A DNA stretch of 64,000 nucleotides from Lachnospiraceae bacterium (GTDB lineage Bacteria > Bacillota > Clostridia > Lachnospirales > Lachnospiraceae). The notes beneath the pieces are model-generated. The model saw only the letters and a list, made by a program, of their open reading frames with translations. It did not search any database and had not been told where the DNA came from. Below are positions 8,021 to 16,647 of this stretch, one piece after another; positions within the stretch are counted from its first letter, which is position 1, and the number at the start of each line of letters is the position of its first letter. Position numbers and translations under genes: made by a program. The stretch is taken from contig JAUNGD010000004.1 in the NCBI GenBank assembly GCA_030524705.1, positions 1-64,000 on the forward strand. The letters run 5' to 3'.

Positions 8021-8075
8021 TAGACAAAACAGGTGCATTTGTCTGATTTTCGGATATTTGCACCTGTTTTGTCTA
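8021..8075. repeat. Perfect 17-bp inverted repeat between divergent genes
   Basis: Arms 8021-8037 (TAGACAAAACAGGTGCA) and 8059-8075 are exact reverse complements around a 21-nt centre. It lies between the divergent queT and DUF308 genes, so it is not placed as a terminator of either; a large operator or a relic of a mobile element are options. The rest of this 300-bp gap holds the queT promoter and leader. Confidence 0.8.
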
Positions 8076-8138
8076 TTGCTGGATTTTGGGGATTTCCGTA
8101 AAATGACGCTATGAGATACATGCAGAAGAAGAGAGGAG

Positions 8139-8717
8139 ATGAGCAATGTGAAAAAGCTCCGGATAGCACGAATCGGCTATATTCTGATGTCCCTCGTATT
8201 TTATATCGCGGGGCTGGCCTATATGGCGGCGCCGGATATTTCCCCCTCACGGCTTTGTATCGTCGGCGGAATTATTCTGATCATATACGGAGTCATCAGG
8301 ATGATCGGCTATTTTTCGGATGATCTGTACTGCCTGGCGTTTCAGCATGATCTGGGCTGCGGATTGTTTCTGGTGATACTTGGAGTGATTGTACTTGCGG
8401 CAAATAAACGTATTCAGGGATACCTGTCCATTGGATTTGGGGGACTCATATTGCTGGATAGTCTTCTTACGATCCAGACTTGCGGGGAAGCAAAAAAATT
8501 TGGGATAGAATCCTGGATGGTGCTGCTGATTCTGTCTCTGATCGCAGGTACCTGCGGAGTTTTGGTCATTGCAGGCCCTTTTCAGAGCGTCAGGTCCCTG
8601 CACATTCTTGCCGGCTGTGCATTGTTTGCAGAAGGGCTGATGAAGCAGTTTGCCGTCCATATTACAGTGGCAAAGCAGCGGGATGCTTATTCGCCGGATG
8701 AAAGTAATAGTATATAA
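8139..8717 (+). CDS. DUF308 / HdeD-like membrane protein
   Basis: Six-helix integral membrane protein, 192 aa, built as repeated hydrophobic pairs (for example CIVGGIILIIYGVIRMIGYF and GCGLFLVILGVIVLAA), the pattern of the DUF308/HdeD-like family. Function is unknown; E. coli HdeD is linked to acid stress. Start ATG 8139 preceded by GAGAGGAG. The C-terminal tail (about 25 residues) is polar. A long inverted repeat lies 64 bp upstream. Confidence 0.75.
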   Translation: MSNVKKLRIARIGYILMSLVFYIAGLAYMAAPDISPSRLCIVGGIILIIYGVIRMIGYFSDDLYCLAFQHDLGCGLFLVILGVIVLAANKRIQGYLSIGFGGLILLDSLLTIQTCGEAKKFGIESWMVLLILSLIAGTCGVLVIAGPFQSVRSLHILAGCALFAEGLMKQFAVHITVAKQRDAYSPDESNSI

Positions 8718-8747
8718 AAGCACATAAGGAAAACAGGAGGTAACAAC

Positions 8748-10085
8748 ATGGGCGTTTCAACAACAATAAAAAAATTTGGATTAGAGCAGGCTTTCAAATA
8801 TCTGTATAAGGATCCTGAAAAAAATCTTCTGAAGATAATGGACTGGGCGGATAAGTTTGCAGGAGAGGAGTTTGTCAGCCAGCGGAAAATGGTGCGGTCG
8901 GCGATGACAGATCCGGAGCATCCGTATTACAGCTATATTCGCCGGCTTATCAATGATATTGATCCGAATGTTATGCAGACAACCGCAGTGAATTTCTTTA
9001 TCAATGCAGTGCTCGACGGATGGAAGAAGCAGGAGAAGCTGAGAGAAGAATACGGCTGCAATATTCCCTGGGCTATTTTGCTGGATCCGACCAGTGCCTG
9101 CAATCTGCACTGCACCGGCTGCTGGGCGGCAGAGTACGGCAATAAGCTGAATCTTACCTTTGATGAGATTGACGATATTATACGCCAGGGCAAGGAGCTG
9201 GGCGTATACTTCTACATATATACCGGTGGAGAACCTCTGGTACGTAAAAAAGATCTGATTCGGATCTGTGAGAAGCATTCAGACTGTGTATTCCTGAGCT
9301 TTACGAACGGCACACTGATCGACGAAGCGTTTGCAGATGAAATGCTTCGGGTAGGGAACTTTGTACCTGCCATCTCTTTGGAAGGCTTCGAGGAGGCCAC
9401 GGACGGACGGCGTGGAAACGGCGTATTCGAGAAGGCGACGAAGGCAATGCAGATTCTTCGGGAAAAGAAGCTGTTCTTCGGTATTTCGGCCTGCTATACC
9501 AGCGCAAATTTTGAGTCCATCACTTCGGAGGAATTCTTTGACAGCCTGATCGACATGGGAGCATACTTCATCTGGTATTTCCATTATATGCCGGTAGGAA
9601 ATGACGCTTCTCCTGAACTGATGCCGACACCTGAGCAGAGGACAGAGACGTATCACCGGCTTCGGAAATACCGCGCGGAAAAACCGCTGTTCGCAATGGA
9701 TTTCCAGAATGATGCGGAGTATGTAGGCGGCTGTATCGCCGGAGGAAGACGGTATTTCCACATCAATGCGAACGGAGATATTGATCCCTGTGTATTTGTA
9801 CATTATTCTGATTCAAATATCCGGGAGAAGACGCTGCTGGAAGCGCTGCGGTCACCGATGATGATGGCGTATCACGACGGGCAGCCCTTCAATGACAATA
9901 TGCTGCGTCCGTGTCCGATGCTGGAAAATCCGCAGATGCTGAGAAAGATGGTTGCCGGGACGGAGGCGCATTCCACGGATCTTCAGTCGCCGGAGAGCGT
10001 GGATCATCTGTGTGCAAAATGCGATAAATATGCGGAGCACTGGAAGCCGGTAGCAGAGCAGCTCTGGGAGAAAAAGGAAAACTGA
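8748..10085 (+). CDS. Radical SAM protein with C-terminal Fe-S (SPASM/twitch-like) region
   Basis: 445-aa radical S-adenosylmethionine enzyme. The cluster motif CNLHCTGC (CxxxCxxC) is near residues 120-127, followed by the GGEPL motif about 40 residues later. The C-terminal region has further Cys residues (CIAGGRRYFHINANGDIDPC, RPCP, HLCAKC), as in SPASM/twitch auxiliary-cluster proteins. An N-terminal helical stretch of about 110 residues precedes the core. Substrate is not evident and no precursor peptide gene is adjacent. RBS AGGAGG nine bases upstream; own terminator follows. Confidence 0.85.
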   Translation: MGVSTTIKKFGLEQAFKYLYKDPEKNLLKIMDWADKFAGEEFVSQRKMVRSAMTDPEHPYYSYIRRLINDIDPNVMQTTAVNFFINAVLDGWKKQEKLREEYGCNIPWAILLDPTSACNLHCTGCWAAEYGNKLNLTFDEIDDIIRQGKELGVYFYIYTGGEPLVRKKDLIRICEKHSDCVFLSFTNGTLIDEAFADEMLRVGNFVPAISLEGFEEATDGRRGNGVFEKATKAMQILREKKLFFGISACYTSANFESITSEEFFDSLIDMGAYFIWYFHYMPVGNDASPELMPTPEQRTETYHRLRKYRAEKPLFAMDFQNDAEYVGGCIAGGRRYFHINANGDIDPCVFVHYSDSNIREKTLLEALRSPMMMAYHDGQPFNDNMLRPCPMLENPQMLRKMVAGTEAHSTDLQSPESVDHLCAKCDKYAEHWKPVAEQLWEKKEN

Positions 10086-10129
10086 GAAAAAGCATAAAGC
10101 CGGGGAAAAGATAGAGCTGAGAATGATCT

Positions 10130-10168
10130 AAGCTGCTGCAGGTAAAAACGCCTGCAGCAGCTTTTTTA
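10130..10168 (+). terminator. Terminator after the radical SAM gene
   Basis: A 13-bp perfect stem (10130-10142 with 10151-10163, 8-nt loop) followed by six T. Confidence 0.92.
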
Positions 10169-10181
10169 TGCCATAGGAAAG

Positions 10182-10228
10182 ACCTTGTCACGCTAAAGCG
10201 TGAAAGGTGGATGTCAGCTAAAGCTGAC
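10182..10228. repeat. Twin hairpins with identical TAAA loops
   Basis: Two adjacent palindromes, CACGC-TAAA-GCGTG (10189-10202, extended by flanking ACCTT/AAGGT to 10182-10207) and GTCAGC-TAAA-GCTGAC (10213-10228), share loop and spacing but not stem sequence. They lie between a terminator and the 3' end of the tetR-type gene. No T-run follows on either strand. Confidence 0.7.
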
Positions 10229-10241
10229 CACGCCCGGAGCG

Positions 10242-10781
10242 TCAGAAAAAGAACTGTTTTCCTGAGTCGGCGAAAATGCTGCTGATCTGATTGAAGGATG
10301 CGACTGGATCATAACTCATTCCGTTGTCCAGCCAGTCATAGGTAATGCCGACCACCAGACATTTGTGAAAACGGATCAAAAGCTGTTTATCCTCCGGGGG
10401 CAGCGGTGCTTCTGCCGTGACAGTGTCAATATATTCCGTGACCACGTAGAGGGAAAGCCGCTCCAGCTCCTTTTGAAATAGTTCTCTTTGAATGGAACGG
10501 TAAATGTGAAGTATGGCATTCTGGCGTTTGGAGGTATATTCGACGATCTGTGCAAGACAGTCCGTGGCAGCCCCGGGTTTGCAATTATTTTGGATGATGA
10601 TATTGACGTCCTGCTTTATTGCATACTCAAGAAGATCCGGAATATCATGAAAATGGTAATAAAAGGTGTTGCGGTTCACCTGACAGCAATCTACAATGTC
10701 CTTTACGGTAATTTTATTATATGGTTTTTCCTCAAGTAATTGCCAAAAGGCATCTGTAATGATAGACTTTGTACGAATCAT
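10242..10781 (-). CDS. TetR/AcrR family transcriptional regulator
   Basis: One-component repressor-type protein, 179 aa. Residues 1-48 form a TetR HTH (IITDAFWQLLEEKPYNKITVK, then NRNTFYYHFHDIPDLL with the family signature FYYHF). The C-terminal ligand/dimer domain resembles the TetR_C_8 type common in Bacillota. Start taken at ATG 10781; the longer frame would need TTG at 10805 with no better ribosome site. Divergent from the phospholipase-D gene (109 bp apart), which is its likeliest target. Confidence 0.88.
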   Translation of the reverse strand: MIRTKSIITDAFWQLLEEKPYNKITVKDIVDCCQVNRNTFYYHFHDIPDLLEYAIKQDVNIIIQNNCKPGAATDCLAQIVEYTSKRQNAILHIYRSIQRELFQKELERLSLYVVTEYIDTVTAEAPLPPEDKQLLIRFHKCLVVGITYDWLDNGMSYDPVASFNQISSIFADSGKQFFF

Positions 10782-10826
10782 AAAAAACCTGCTCTGAAAA
10801 ATCAATATAGTGTCGGCGCATAAGGA

Positions 10827-10856
10827 CTGACATTTTTTATACGCTTACGATAGTAT
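10827..10856 (+). promoter_or_regulatory. Candidate promoter of the phospholipase-D gene
   Basis: CTGACA (10827-10832), 18-bp spacer, TAGTAT (10851-10856), 33 bp before the GTG start, in the divergent region shared with the TetR gene. Confidence 0.45.
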
Positions 10857-10889
10857 ATCACAAAAGTTGAAATTCTGCGAGGTAATCTG

Positions 10890-12368
10890 GTGAAAAGATT
10901 TTTCTGTCTGTTTAAAAGAATATTGTTATTGTGGCTTCTCTATTTCTTCGTGTGTATGGTGGTGCCGCCGCTGTTTCACAAGCCTTCATTGCCGAACTCA
11001 ACAGAGGAAAGCGCATCTTTGGGCGCTGCCGCAGAGCTACAGAAAGGTGCGTTTCCGGATATTGCCGCGGATGAGAAAGCGCAGGAACGCGTGCGGAGCA
11101 TTGATGACAATACGGAGGCGCTGCTGTGGAGGCTGCGGCTGATTGAGACGGCCCAGGAACGGGTGGTGCTGACGACCTTCGATCTGCGGGACGACAACAG
11201 CGGGCGGGATGTTATGGCTGCTCTTTTCCACAGCGCCCAGCGGGGCGTAAAGGTACAGGTGCTGGTAGACGGGATGAACGGCGTCCTGCGGCTGACAGGA
11301 AGCGATTGCTTCCGTGAACTGTCTTCCCAGGAGAATGTTGAGATCAAGCTGTACAATCCCATAACGCTTCTGGCTCCCTGGAAAAACAATTACCGCATGC
11401 ACGACAAGTACGTGATTGCGGATGATTTTGCGTACCTTCTCGGCGGAAGGAACACGGACGACCTTTTTCTCGGAAGCTACGTGGACTCCTACAATGAGGA
11501 TCGGGATATCCTGGTGTACGAGGAGATGCCGGGAGCGGGAAATTCTTTTATACAGCTGGAGGAATATTTTGATCAGATATGGAACCTGCCCTGCTGTAAG
11601 ACGTACAAAAAAATGGCGGCGGGACCTGCATATCTGGAGGAGCATTACCAGGAGGTCAGAAAAAAATATCCCCAGGCATTTGCCGGGACAGACAGTGGTG
11701 AGGCAGAAAGCGGGACAGACGGAGGGCCGGACAGTGACGGGTTCGATTGGGAGGCCGCGACGTTGGAAACCCAGGGCGTTGAGCTGTGTACCAATCCGAT
11801 CAATCCGGGGAACAAGCATCCTGTACTTTGGGACAGGCTGGTGGAGGAGATGAAGCAGGAGGAAGATATTCTGATACAGACTCCCTACATCATCTGCGAC
11901 AAAAAAATGTACCAGGATCTGACGGAACTGTGCGCGGACGGGGCCAGGACAGAGATCATTATTAATGCGGTGGAGAGCGGTACGAATCCCTTTGGTTGTA
12001 CAGATTATCTGAATCAGAAGAAAAAGGTGCGGGGGACGGGCGTACAGACCTATGAATATCTGGGGAATCAGGCGCTGCATACAAAAACGGTGCTGGCCGG
12101 AGAACGCATCAGCATCGTGGGTTCCTGCAACCTGGATATGCGCAGTATTTATCTGGACACGGAGATGATGCTGCGCATCGACAGCCGGGAGCTGAACGCT
12201 CAGCTCCGGGAGCAGGCGGAGACCATGAAGGACAGATGCCGCAGCGTGTCTCCGGAGGGCGTTGTGACAGAGGGAGAAAATTATCAGGCGAGGGAGCAGA
12301 GCGCCGGGAAGAAGATCATTTACGGTATACTCCGGGCGGTGATTATCCCCTTCCGGCATCTGCTGTGA
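10890..12368 (+). CDS. Phospholipase D family protein (cardiolipin-synthase-like)
   Basis: 492-aa membrane-anchored PLD-superfamily protein with GTG start. A hydrophobic segment at residues 8-30 is followed by two PLD domains. The first HKD motif MHDKYVIADD (near residue 170) is intact and followed by GGRN; the second LHTKTVLAGE (near residue 395) has His and Lys but Gly at the Asp position, followed by GSCNLDMRS. It resembles ClsC/YmdC-type phospholipid synthases, so transphosphatidylation is likely, but the altered second motif leaves activity open. Residues 265-290 are a Gly/Ser/Asp-rich linker. Confidence 0.82.
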   Translation: MKRFFCLFKRILLLWLLYFFVCMVVPPLFHKPSLPNSTEESASLGAAAELQKGAFPDIAADEKAQERVRSIDDNTEALLWRLRLIETAQERVVLTTFDLRDDNSGRDVMAALFHSAQRGVKVQVLVDGMNGVLRLTGSDCFRELSSQENVEIKLYNPITLLAPWKNNYRMHDKYVIADDFAYLLGGRNTDDLFLGSYVDSYNEDRDILVYEEMPGAGNSFIQLEEYFDQIWNLPCCKTYKKMAAGPAYLEEHYQEVRKKYPQAFAGTDSGEAESGTDGGPDSDGFDWEAATLETQGVELCTNPINPGNKHPVLWDRLVEEMKQEEDILIQTPYIICDKKMYQDLTELCADGARTEIIINAVESGTNPFGCTDYLNQKKKVRGTGVQTYEYLGNQALHTKTVLAGERISIVGSCNLDMRSIYLDTEMMLRIDSRELNAQLREQAETMKDRCRSVSPEGVVTEGENYQAREQSAGKKIIYGILRAVIIPFRHLL

Positions 12369-12417
12369 CGGTGAAAGCCAGAAAATAAAATGTAATAAAT
12401 AAAAAGGAGAAGCAGAT

Positions 12418-13566
12418 ATGAAATATCGTGATTTGGGAAATACAGGATTAAAGGTCAGTGAGATCGGTCTGGGCTGCGAGGGCTTCGAGGAGGATCACTG
12501 CCGGAATATCAGGCAAATGCTGGATGCGGCACAGAAACACGGCGTTAATTATATAGATTTATATACGCCGAATCCGGAGGTGCGTTCCGGCGTCGGAGAA
12601 GCGCTGAAGGGCAGAAGAGAGCAGTTTTATCTGCAGTCCCATGTCTGTTCCGTCTGGAAGAATGGGCAGTATGAGAGGACCCGGGACATAGGAGCTGTGA
12701 AAAGGGGCGTGGAGGAAATGCTCTCCCAGCTTCAGACGGATTACATTGATGTTGGTATGATACACTACGTAGATTCTATGGAGGACTGGAGGAGGATCGC
12801 AGAAGGATCTGTCTTGAAGTACGTACTGGAATTGAAGCAGAAGGGGATCCTCCATCACATCGGCATGAGCAGCCATAACCCGGAGGTGGCTCTGGAGGCG
12901 GTGAAGAGCGGATATATTGAAGTACTGATGTTCAGTGTGAATCCCTGCTATGACCTGCAGCCGGCCAGCGAGGACGTGGAGGAGCTGTGGGCCGAAAAGA
13001 ATTATCAGGAGCACCTGGTAAATATGGATCCAAAACGGCAGGAGCTGTATGAGACCTGTCAGCGCCTGGGGGTGGGAATTACCGTCATGAAGGTATTTGG
13101 CGGCGGTGACCTGTTGGATGAAAAATTGTCTCCGGCAGGAAAAGCCCTGACGCCCAGCCAGTGTATCCACTATGCGCTGACCCGGCCCGGGGTAGCGACG
13201 GTGCTGGCAGGGGCACATTCCATTGAACAACTGGAAATCAGTGTGGCCTATGAAGAGGCTTCCGAGGAAGAAAAGGATTACGCCCTGGCCTTCGCATCCT
13301 TCCCGAATATCAGCTGGAAGGGGCATTGTATGTACTGCAGCCACTGCGCACCCTGTCCGAAGCACATTGACGTAGCGTCGGTTACAAAATTTTTGAATCT
13401 GGCGAAGGCCCAGAGGGAGGTGCCGGAGACCGTCCGGGAGCATTACAGAGCGCTGCCCCACCATGCCGGGGAATGCATCGGCTGCGGAGCCTGCGAGACG
13501 AGATGCCCCTTTGAGGTATCTGTCGTGGAAAATATGCGGCAGGCTAGGAAAATATTTGGAGAATAG
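12418..13566 (+). CDS. Aldo/keto reductase with C-terminal 4Fe-4S domain
   Basis: 382-aa predicted oxidoreductase. Residues 1-280 are an aldo/keto reductase barrel beginning MKYRDLGNTGLKVSEIGLGC. Residues 300-380 hold Cys-rich segments CMYCSHCAPCPKHID and CIGCGACETRCPF, a ferredoxin-like cluster domain seen in many anaerobe AKRs. The usual DxxxY motif that supplies the catalytic Tyr is replaced around YIDLYTPNPE, so chemistry may differ from classic AKRs. RBS AAAAGGAG. Stands alone between the PLD and metallophosphoesterase genes. Confidence 0.9.
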   Translation: MKYRDLGNTGLKVSEIGLGCEGFEEDHCRNIRQMLDAAQKHGVNYIDLYTPNPEVRSGVGEALKGRREQFYLQSHVCSVWKNGQYERTRDIGAVKRGVEEMLSQLQTDYIDVGMIHYVDSMEDWRRIAEGSVLKYVLELKQKGILHHIGMSSHNPEVALEAVKSGYIEVLMFSVNPCYDLQPASEDVEELWAEKNYQEHLVNMDPKRQELYETCQRLGVGITVMKVFGGGDLLDEKLSPAGKALTPSQCIHYALTRPGVATVLAGAHSIEQLEISVAYEEASEEEKDYALAFASFPNISWKGHCMYCSHCAPCPKHIDVASVTKFLNLAKAQREVPETVREHYRALPHHAGECIGCGACETRCPFEVSVVENMRQARKIFGE

Positions 13567-13672
13567 AATAGATCCGGCAAAACGGCGGAAATTTTGCAGA
13601 GCAAGAGAATAAATGAACTCCTCAAGACAGATACTAGATGCGATTAAAATAAAATGCAGGCAGGAGAAAAAA

Positions 13673-14800
13673 ATGTTCAGACATCTGAGTGCCGCCGGAA
13701 TGCTTCTGATTCCGCTGGGGATTTATTTGTATTTTATTATCCGAAGATCGTTGAAGGTATTGCTGAAGGAAAGAGGAATATGGCTGCAGAGAGGAGCCGC
13801 CGCGGCTGCGGCGTTCCTGCTCACACTGCCGGTTCGTGATATTTACAGCCTTGGTACGGCCCTGGTGCTTCATTTTACTGTGATATCGGTGATTGTCGAT
13901 TTAGTATGCCTGCTCCTGAAAAGGACGGGCTGCACCTTCCGAAGGGGGTGGAACATTGCCTGGCGCAGCGGAGGGGCTGCGGCTGTGATTACTCTTGGGC
14001 TGATCGGGTACGCCTACCTGAACATGCATCGCGTGTCCGTCACAGAATACACAGTGTCCACTGAAAAGCCGATTCGGGAGGAGGGCTACAGGCTGGTCTT
14101 TCTGTCGGATCTGCATTTTGGAACGACCATGGCTCAGGAAAAGCTGGCAGAGTACTGTGCACGGATAGAGGCGGAAGAGCCTGATCTTGTGGTGCTTGAC
14201 GGAGATATTGTAGACGAGTCCACCTCATCAGAGCAGGTGTGGCAGGCATTTGAGACCCTGGGGAAGATCCAGAGCACGTATGGGACGTATTACATCTACG
14301 GCAATCACGACAAAGGAAAATATTCAAAGGACTGTGATTTTACGGAAGAGGAATTGTCACAGACAATTCAGAAATGTGGGATCCGGATACTGGAGGATGA
14401 GACGGCGGAGCTGAACGGTGAGCTGAGCCTGAGCGGCCGGGCGGACCGGTCGGATGCCCGGATGTCCGGGAGCAAAAGAAAGAACCCCGGGAAGCTTTTA
14501 AAGGATACGCCTGACTCTGCATTTCACATACTGGCGGAGCATCAGCCCCGGGATATGGAGAAAAACGAAAAGGCAGGCTATGACCTGATGCTGTCGGGAC
14601 ACACTCATGCGGGCCAGCTGTGGCCGGTGGGGCTGATCACAACACTTTTTGACCAGGATACTGTAAACTACGGAGAGAAGCGCTTTGGGGATATGGAGCT
14701 TATCGTATCCTCGGGAATCGCCGGATGGAAGTATCCGCTGCGGACCGGAAAGCACTGTGAGTTTGTGGTGGTGAATATCGAGCCGGCAGGAAAAGGATAA
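13673..14800 (+). CDS. Membrane-anchored metallophosphoesterase
   Basis: 375 aa; start ATG 13673 with CAGGAGAA seven bases upstream, preferred over an ATG 60 bases earlier that has no ribosome site. About four hydrophobic segments in residues 1-125 precede a calcineurin-type phosphoesterase domain with the metal motifs LSDLHFG, DGDIVD, GNHDKG and SGHTHAGQLWP in order. YkuE-like proteins of this build act on the cell surface or lipids; the substrate here is unknown. Confidence 0.9.
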   Translation: MFRHLSAAGMLLIPLGIYLYFIIRRSLKVLLKERGIWLQRGAAAAAAFLLTLPVRDIYSLGTALVLHFTVISVIVDLVCLLLKRTGCTFRRGWNIAWRSGGAAAVITLGLIGYAYLNMHRVSVTEYTVSTEKPIREEGYRLVFLSDLHFGTTMAQEKLAEYCARIEAEEPDLVVLDGDIVDESTSSEQVWQAFETLGKIQSTYGTYYIYGNHDKGKYSKDCDFTEEELSQTIQKCGIRILEDETAELNGELSLSGRADRSDARMSGSKRKNPGKLLKDTPDSAFHILAEHQPRDMEKNEKAGYDLMLSGHTHAGQLWPVGLITTLFDQDTVNYGEKRFGDMELIVSSGIAGWKYPLRTGKHCEFVVVNIEPAGKG

Positions 14801-14848
14801 TTTTGAAGGCGCGAGGGTGGGCGAAGCACACTTTTATTCCAATAATTG

Positions 14849-14877
14849 TTGACAAATCATGATAGCGGAGCTATCAT
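14849..14877 (+). promoter_or_regulatory. Promoter of larE operon with palindrome over the -10
   Basis: TTGACA (14849-14854), 17-bp spacer, TATCAT (14872-14877). A perfect 8-bp inverted repeat ATGATAGC-GGA-GCTATCAT (14859-14877) covers spacer and -10, an ideal repressor site. Confidence 0.7.
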
Positions 14878-14937
14878 ACATAACATATTGGTAAATAAAA
14901 CCTATAGAAATAATATGAAAAGAGAAAGGAAGGCAGA

Positions 14938-15789
14938 ATGAGCGAGGCACAGAATCGTGAAAAGATACAATTGGAGAAGCTGGAGCATTTGAAAAATGAC
15001 CTGCGGAGCATGAAAAGCGTTGCCGTGGCATTTTCAGGAGGCGTGGATTCCACGTTTTTGCTGAAGGCGGCTCAGGAGGCACTGGGGGATCAGGTGATCG
15101 CAGTGACGGCAAAGTCCTGCTCCTTCCCTAAGCGGGAGCTGGAGGAGGCAAAGGCCTTCTGTGCGAAGGAGGGGATCCGCCATCTTATCGTGGAGTCCGA
15201 GGAGCTGCAGATTGAGGGCTTTTCCCAGAATCCGAAGAACAGATGCTACCTGTGCAAGCGGGAGCTGTTTGAGAAGATCGGAAAGATCGCAGAGGAGAAT
15301 GGCATCGCGTATATCGCGGAGGGCTCCAATCTGGACGACAACGGAGACTACCGGCCGGGGCTGCAGGCCGTGGCAGAGCTGGGAGTGAAGAGTCCGCTTC
15401 GCGCCGCGGGACTGAGTAAGCAGGAGATCCGGGAGCTTTCCAGGAAATATGGCCTTCCCACCTGGGAAAAACAATCCTTCGCGTGCCTGTCTTCACGTTT
15501 CGTTTACGGGGAGACCATCACAGAGGAAAAGCTGGGGATGGTGGATAAAGCGGAACAGCTTCTTCTGGATCTTGGCTTTCATCAGGTGCGCGTCCGTATT
15601 CACGGCAGGATGGCCAGAATAGAGATACAGCCGGAGGAATTTGCCCGGCTTTTGGAGGAGAAAACCAGGAGGGAGATCGTCGGCAGACTGAAGGAATACG
15701 GCTTTACCTATGTGTCTCTTGACCTGCAGGGATACCGTACCGGCAGCATGAACGAGACACTGGACGAGACGCCGAATAATAAAGAATAA
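14938..15789 (+). CDS. larE: LarE-type ATP-dependent sacrificial sulfur transferase
   Basis: 283-aa PP-loop enzyme. The ATP loop AFSGGVDSTF is at residues 31-40 and the LarE hallmarks AKSCSFPKRE, EGSNLDDNGDYRPG and SFACLSSRF follow. In L. plantarum LarE the Cys of the last motif (here Cys183) gives up its own sulfur to build the nickel-pincer cofactor; this protein also has Cys103 and Cys106, as in LarE forms proposed to hold a 4Fe-4S cluster and recycle sulfur. No larA, larB or larC is in the window, so its partner here may be different. Starts a sulfur-transfer operon. Confidence 0.93.
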   Translation: MSEAQNREKIQLEKLEHLKNDLRSMKSVAVAFSGGVDSTFLLKAAQEALGDQVIAVTAKSCSFPKRELEEAKAFCAKEGIRHLIVESEELQIEGFSQNPKNRCYLCKRELFEKIGKIAEENGIAYIAEGSNLDDNGDYRPGLQAVAELGVKSPLRAAGLSKQEIRELSRKYGLPTWEKQSFACLSSRFVYGETITEEKLGMVDKAEQLLLDLGFHQVRVRIHGRMARIEIQPEEFARLLEEKTRREIVGRLKEYGFTYVSLDLQGYRTGSMNETLDETPNNKE

Positions 15790-15855
15790 AAGAAAAAATA
15801 AAAGAAAGAATACAGACAAAATCTGAAATAAAACTGACTGAAGGAATGGAGATAG

Positions 15856-16647
15856 ATGTTAAATCAATTTTCAAGGACAGAGCTGTTGTTCGGAAAAGAA
15901 GCAATGGAGATTCTGCAAAATTCCAGAGTGGCCGTTTTCGGAATCGGAGGAGTGGGCGGCTATGCCGTGGAAGCGATGGCGAGAAGCGGGGTAGGAACCA
16001 TCGACCTGATCGACGACGACAAGGTGTGCCTTACGAATCTGAACCGCCAGATCATTGCCACCAGAAAGACTGTGGGCAAATATAAAGTAGATGTGATGAA
16101 GGAGCGGATTCTTGAGATCAATCCGAACGCAGAGGTAAACGTACATAAATGCTTTTATCTGCCGGAAAATAAGGATGAATTTGATTTCACCCAGTATTCC
16201 TACGTGGTGGACGCGGTGGATACGGTGACGGCGAAGATACAGCTTGTATTGGACGCACGGCAGGCGGGAGTTCCCATCATCAGCAGTATGGGAGCCGGCA
16301 ACAAAATCAATCCCGCGGAGTTTGAGGTGGCGGATATTTATGAGACCTCCGTCTGTCCTCTGGCAAAGGTGATGCGCCGGGAGCTGAAAAAGCGCGGCGT
16401 GAAGAAACTGAAGGTGGTGTATTCGAAGGAAAAACCGGTCCGGCCCATAGAGGACATGGCGATTAGCTGCCGGACGAACTGTATCTGTCCGCCGGGGGCG
16501 AAGCATAAATGTACGGAGCGGAGAGACATTCCGGGCTCCAATGCCTTTGTGCCCTCGGTTGTAGGGCTGATTATTGCAGGTGAGGTGATCAAAGATCTGA
16601 CCTGGGATGCGGCGCTGCGGGCCAGAACGGAGGCGGAAGGTGTTTAG
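15856..16647 (+). CDS. tcdA: tRNA threonylcarbamoyladenosine dehydratase (TcdA/CsdL)
   Basis: 263-aa E1-like adenylating enzyme of the ThiF/MoeB superfamily. It has the nucleotide-binding loop FGIGGVGGYAVEAMARSG, the catalytic region DLIDDDKVCLTNLNRQI and the TcdA-type C-terminus SCRTNCICPPG. TcdA cyclises t6A to ct6A at tRNA position 37; in E. coli it works with the CsdA/CsdE sulfur relay. Its 3' end overlaps the GTG start of the next gene by 8 bases, pointing to coupled translation. Confidence 0.93.
   Translation: MLNQFSRTELLFGKEAMEILQNSRVAVFGIGGVGGYAVEAMARSGVGTIDLIDDDKVCLTNLNRQIIATRKTVGKYKVDVMKERILEINPNAEVNVHKCFYLPENKDEFDFTQYSYVVDAVDTVTAKIQLVLDARQAGVPIISSMGAGNKINPAEFEVADIYETSVCPLAKVMRRELKKRGVKKLKVVYSKEKPVRPIEDMAISCRTNCICPPGAKHKCTERRDIPGSNAFVPSVVGLIIAGEVIKDLTWDAALRARTEAEGV

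Noticed and set aside
11037-12359. 440-codon open frame opposite the phospholipase-D gene
   Set aside because: No motif, no ribosome site, and the sense frame has both PLD motifs.
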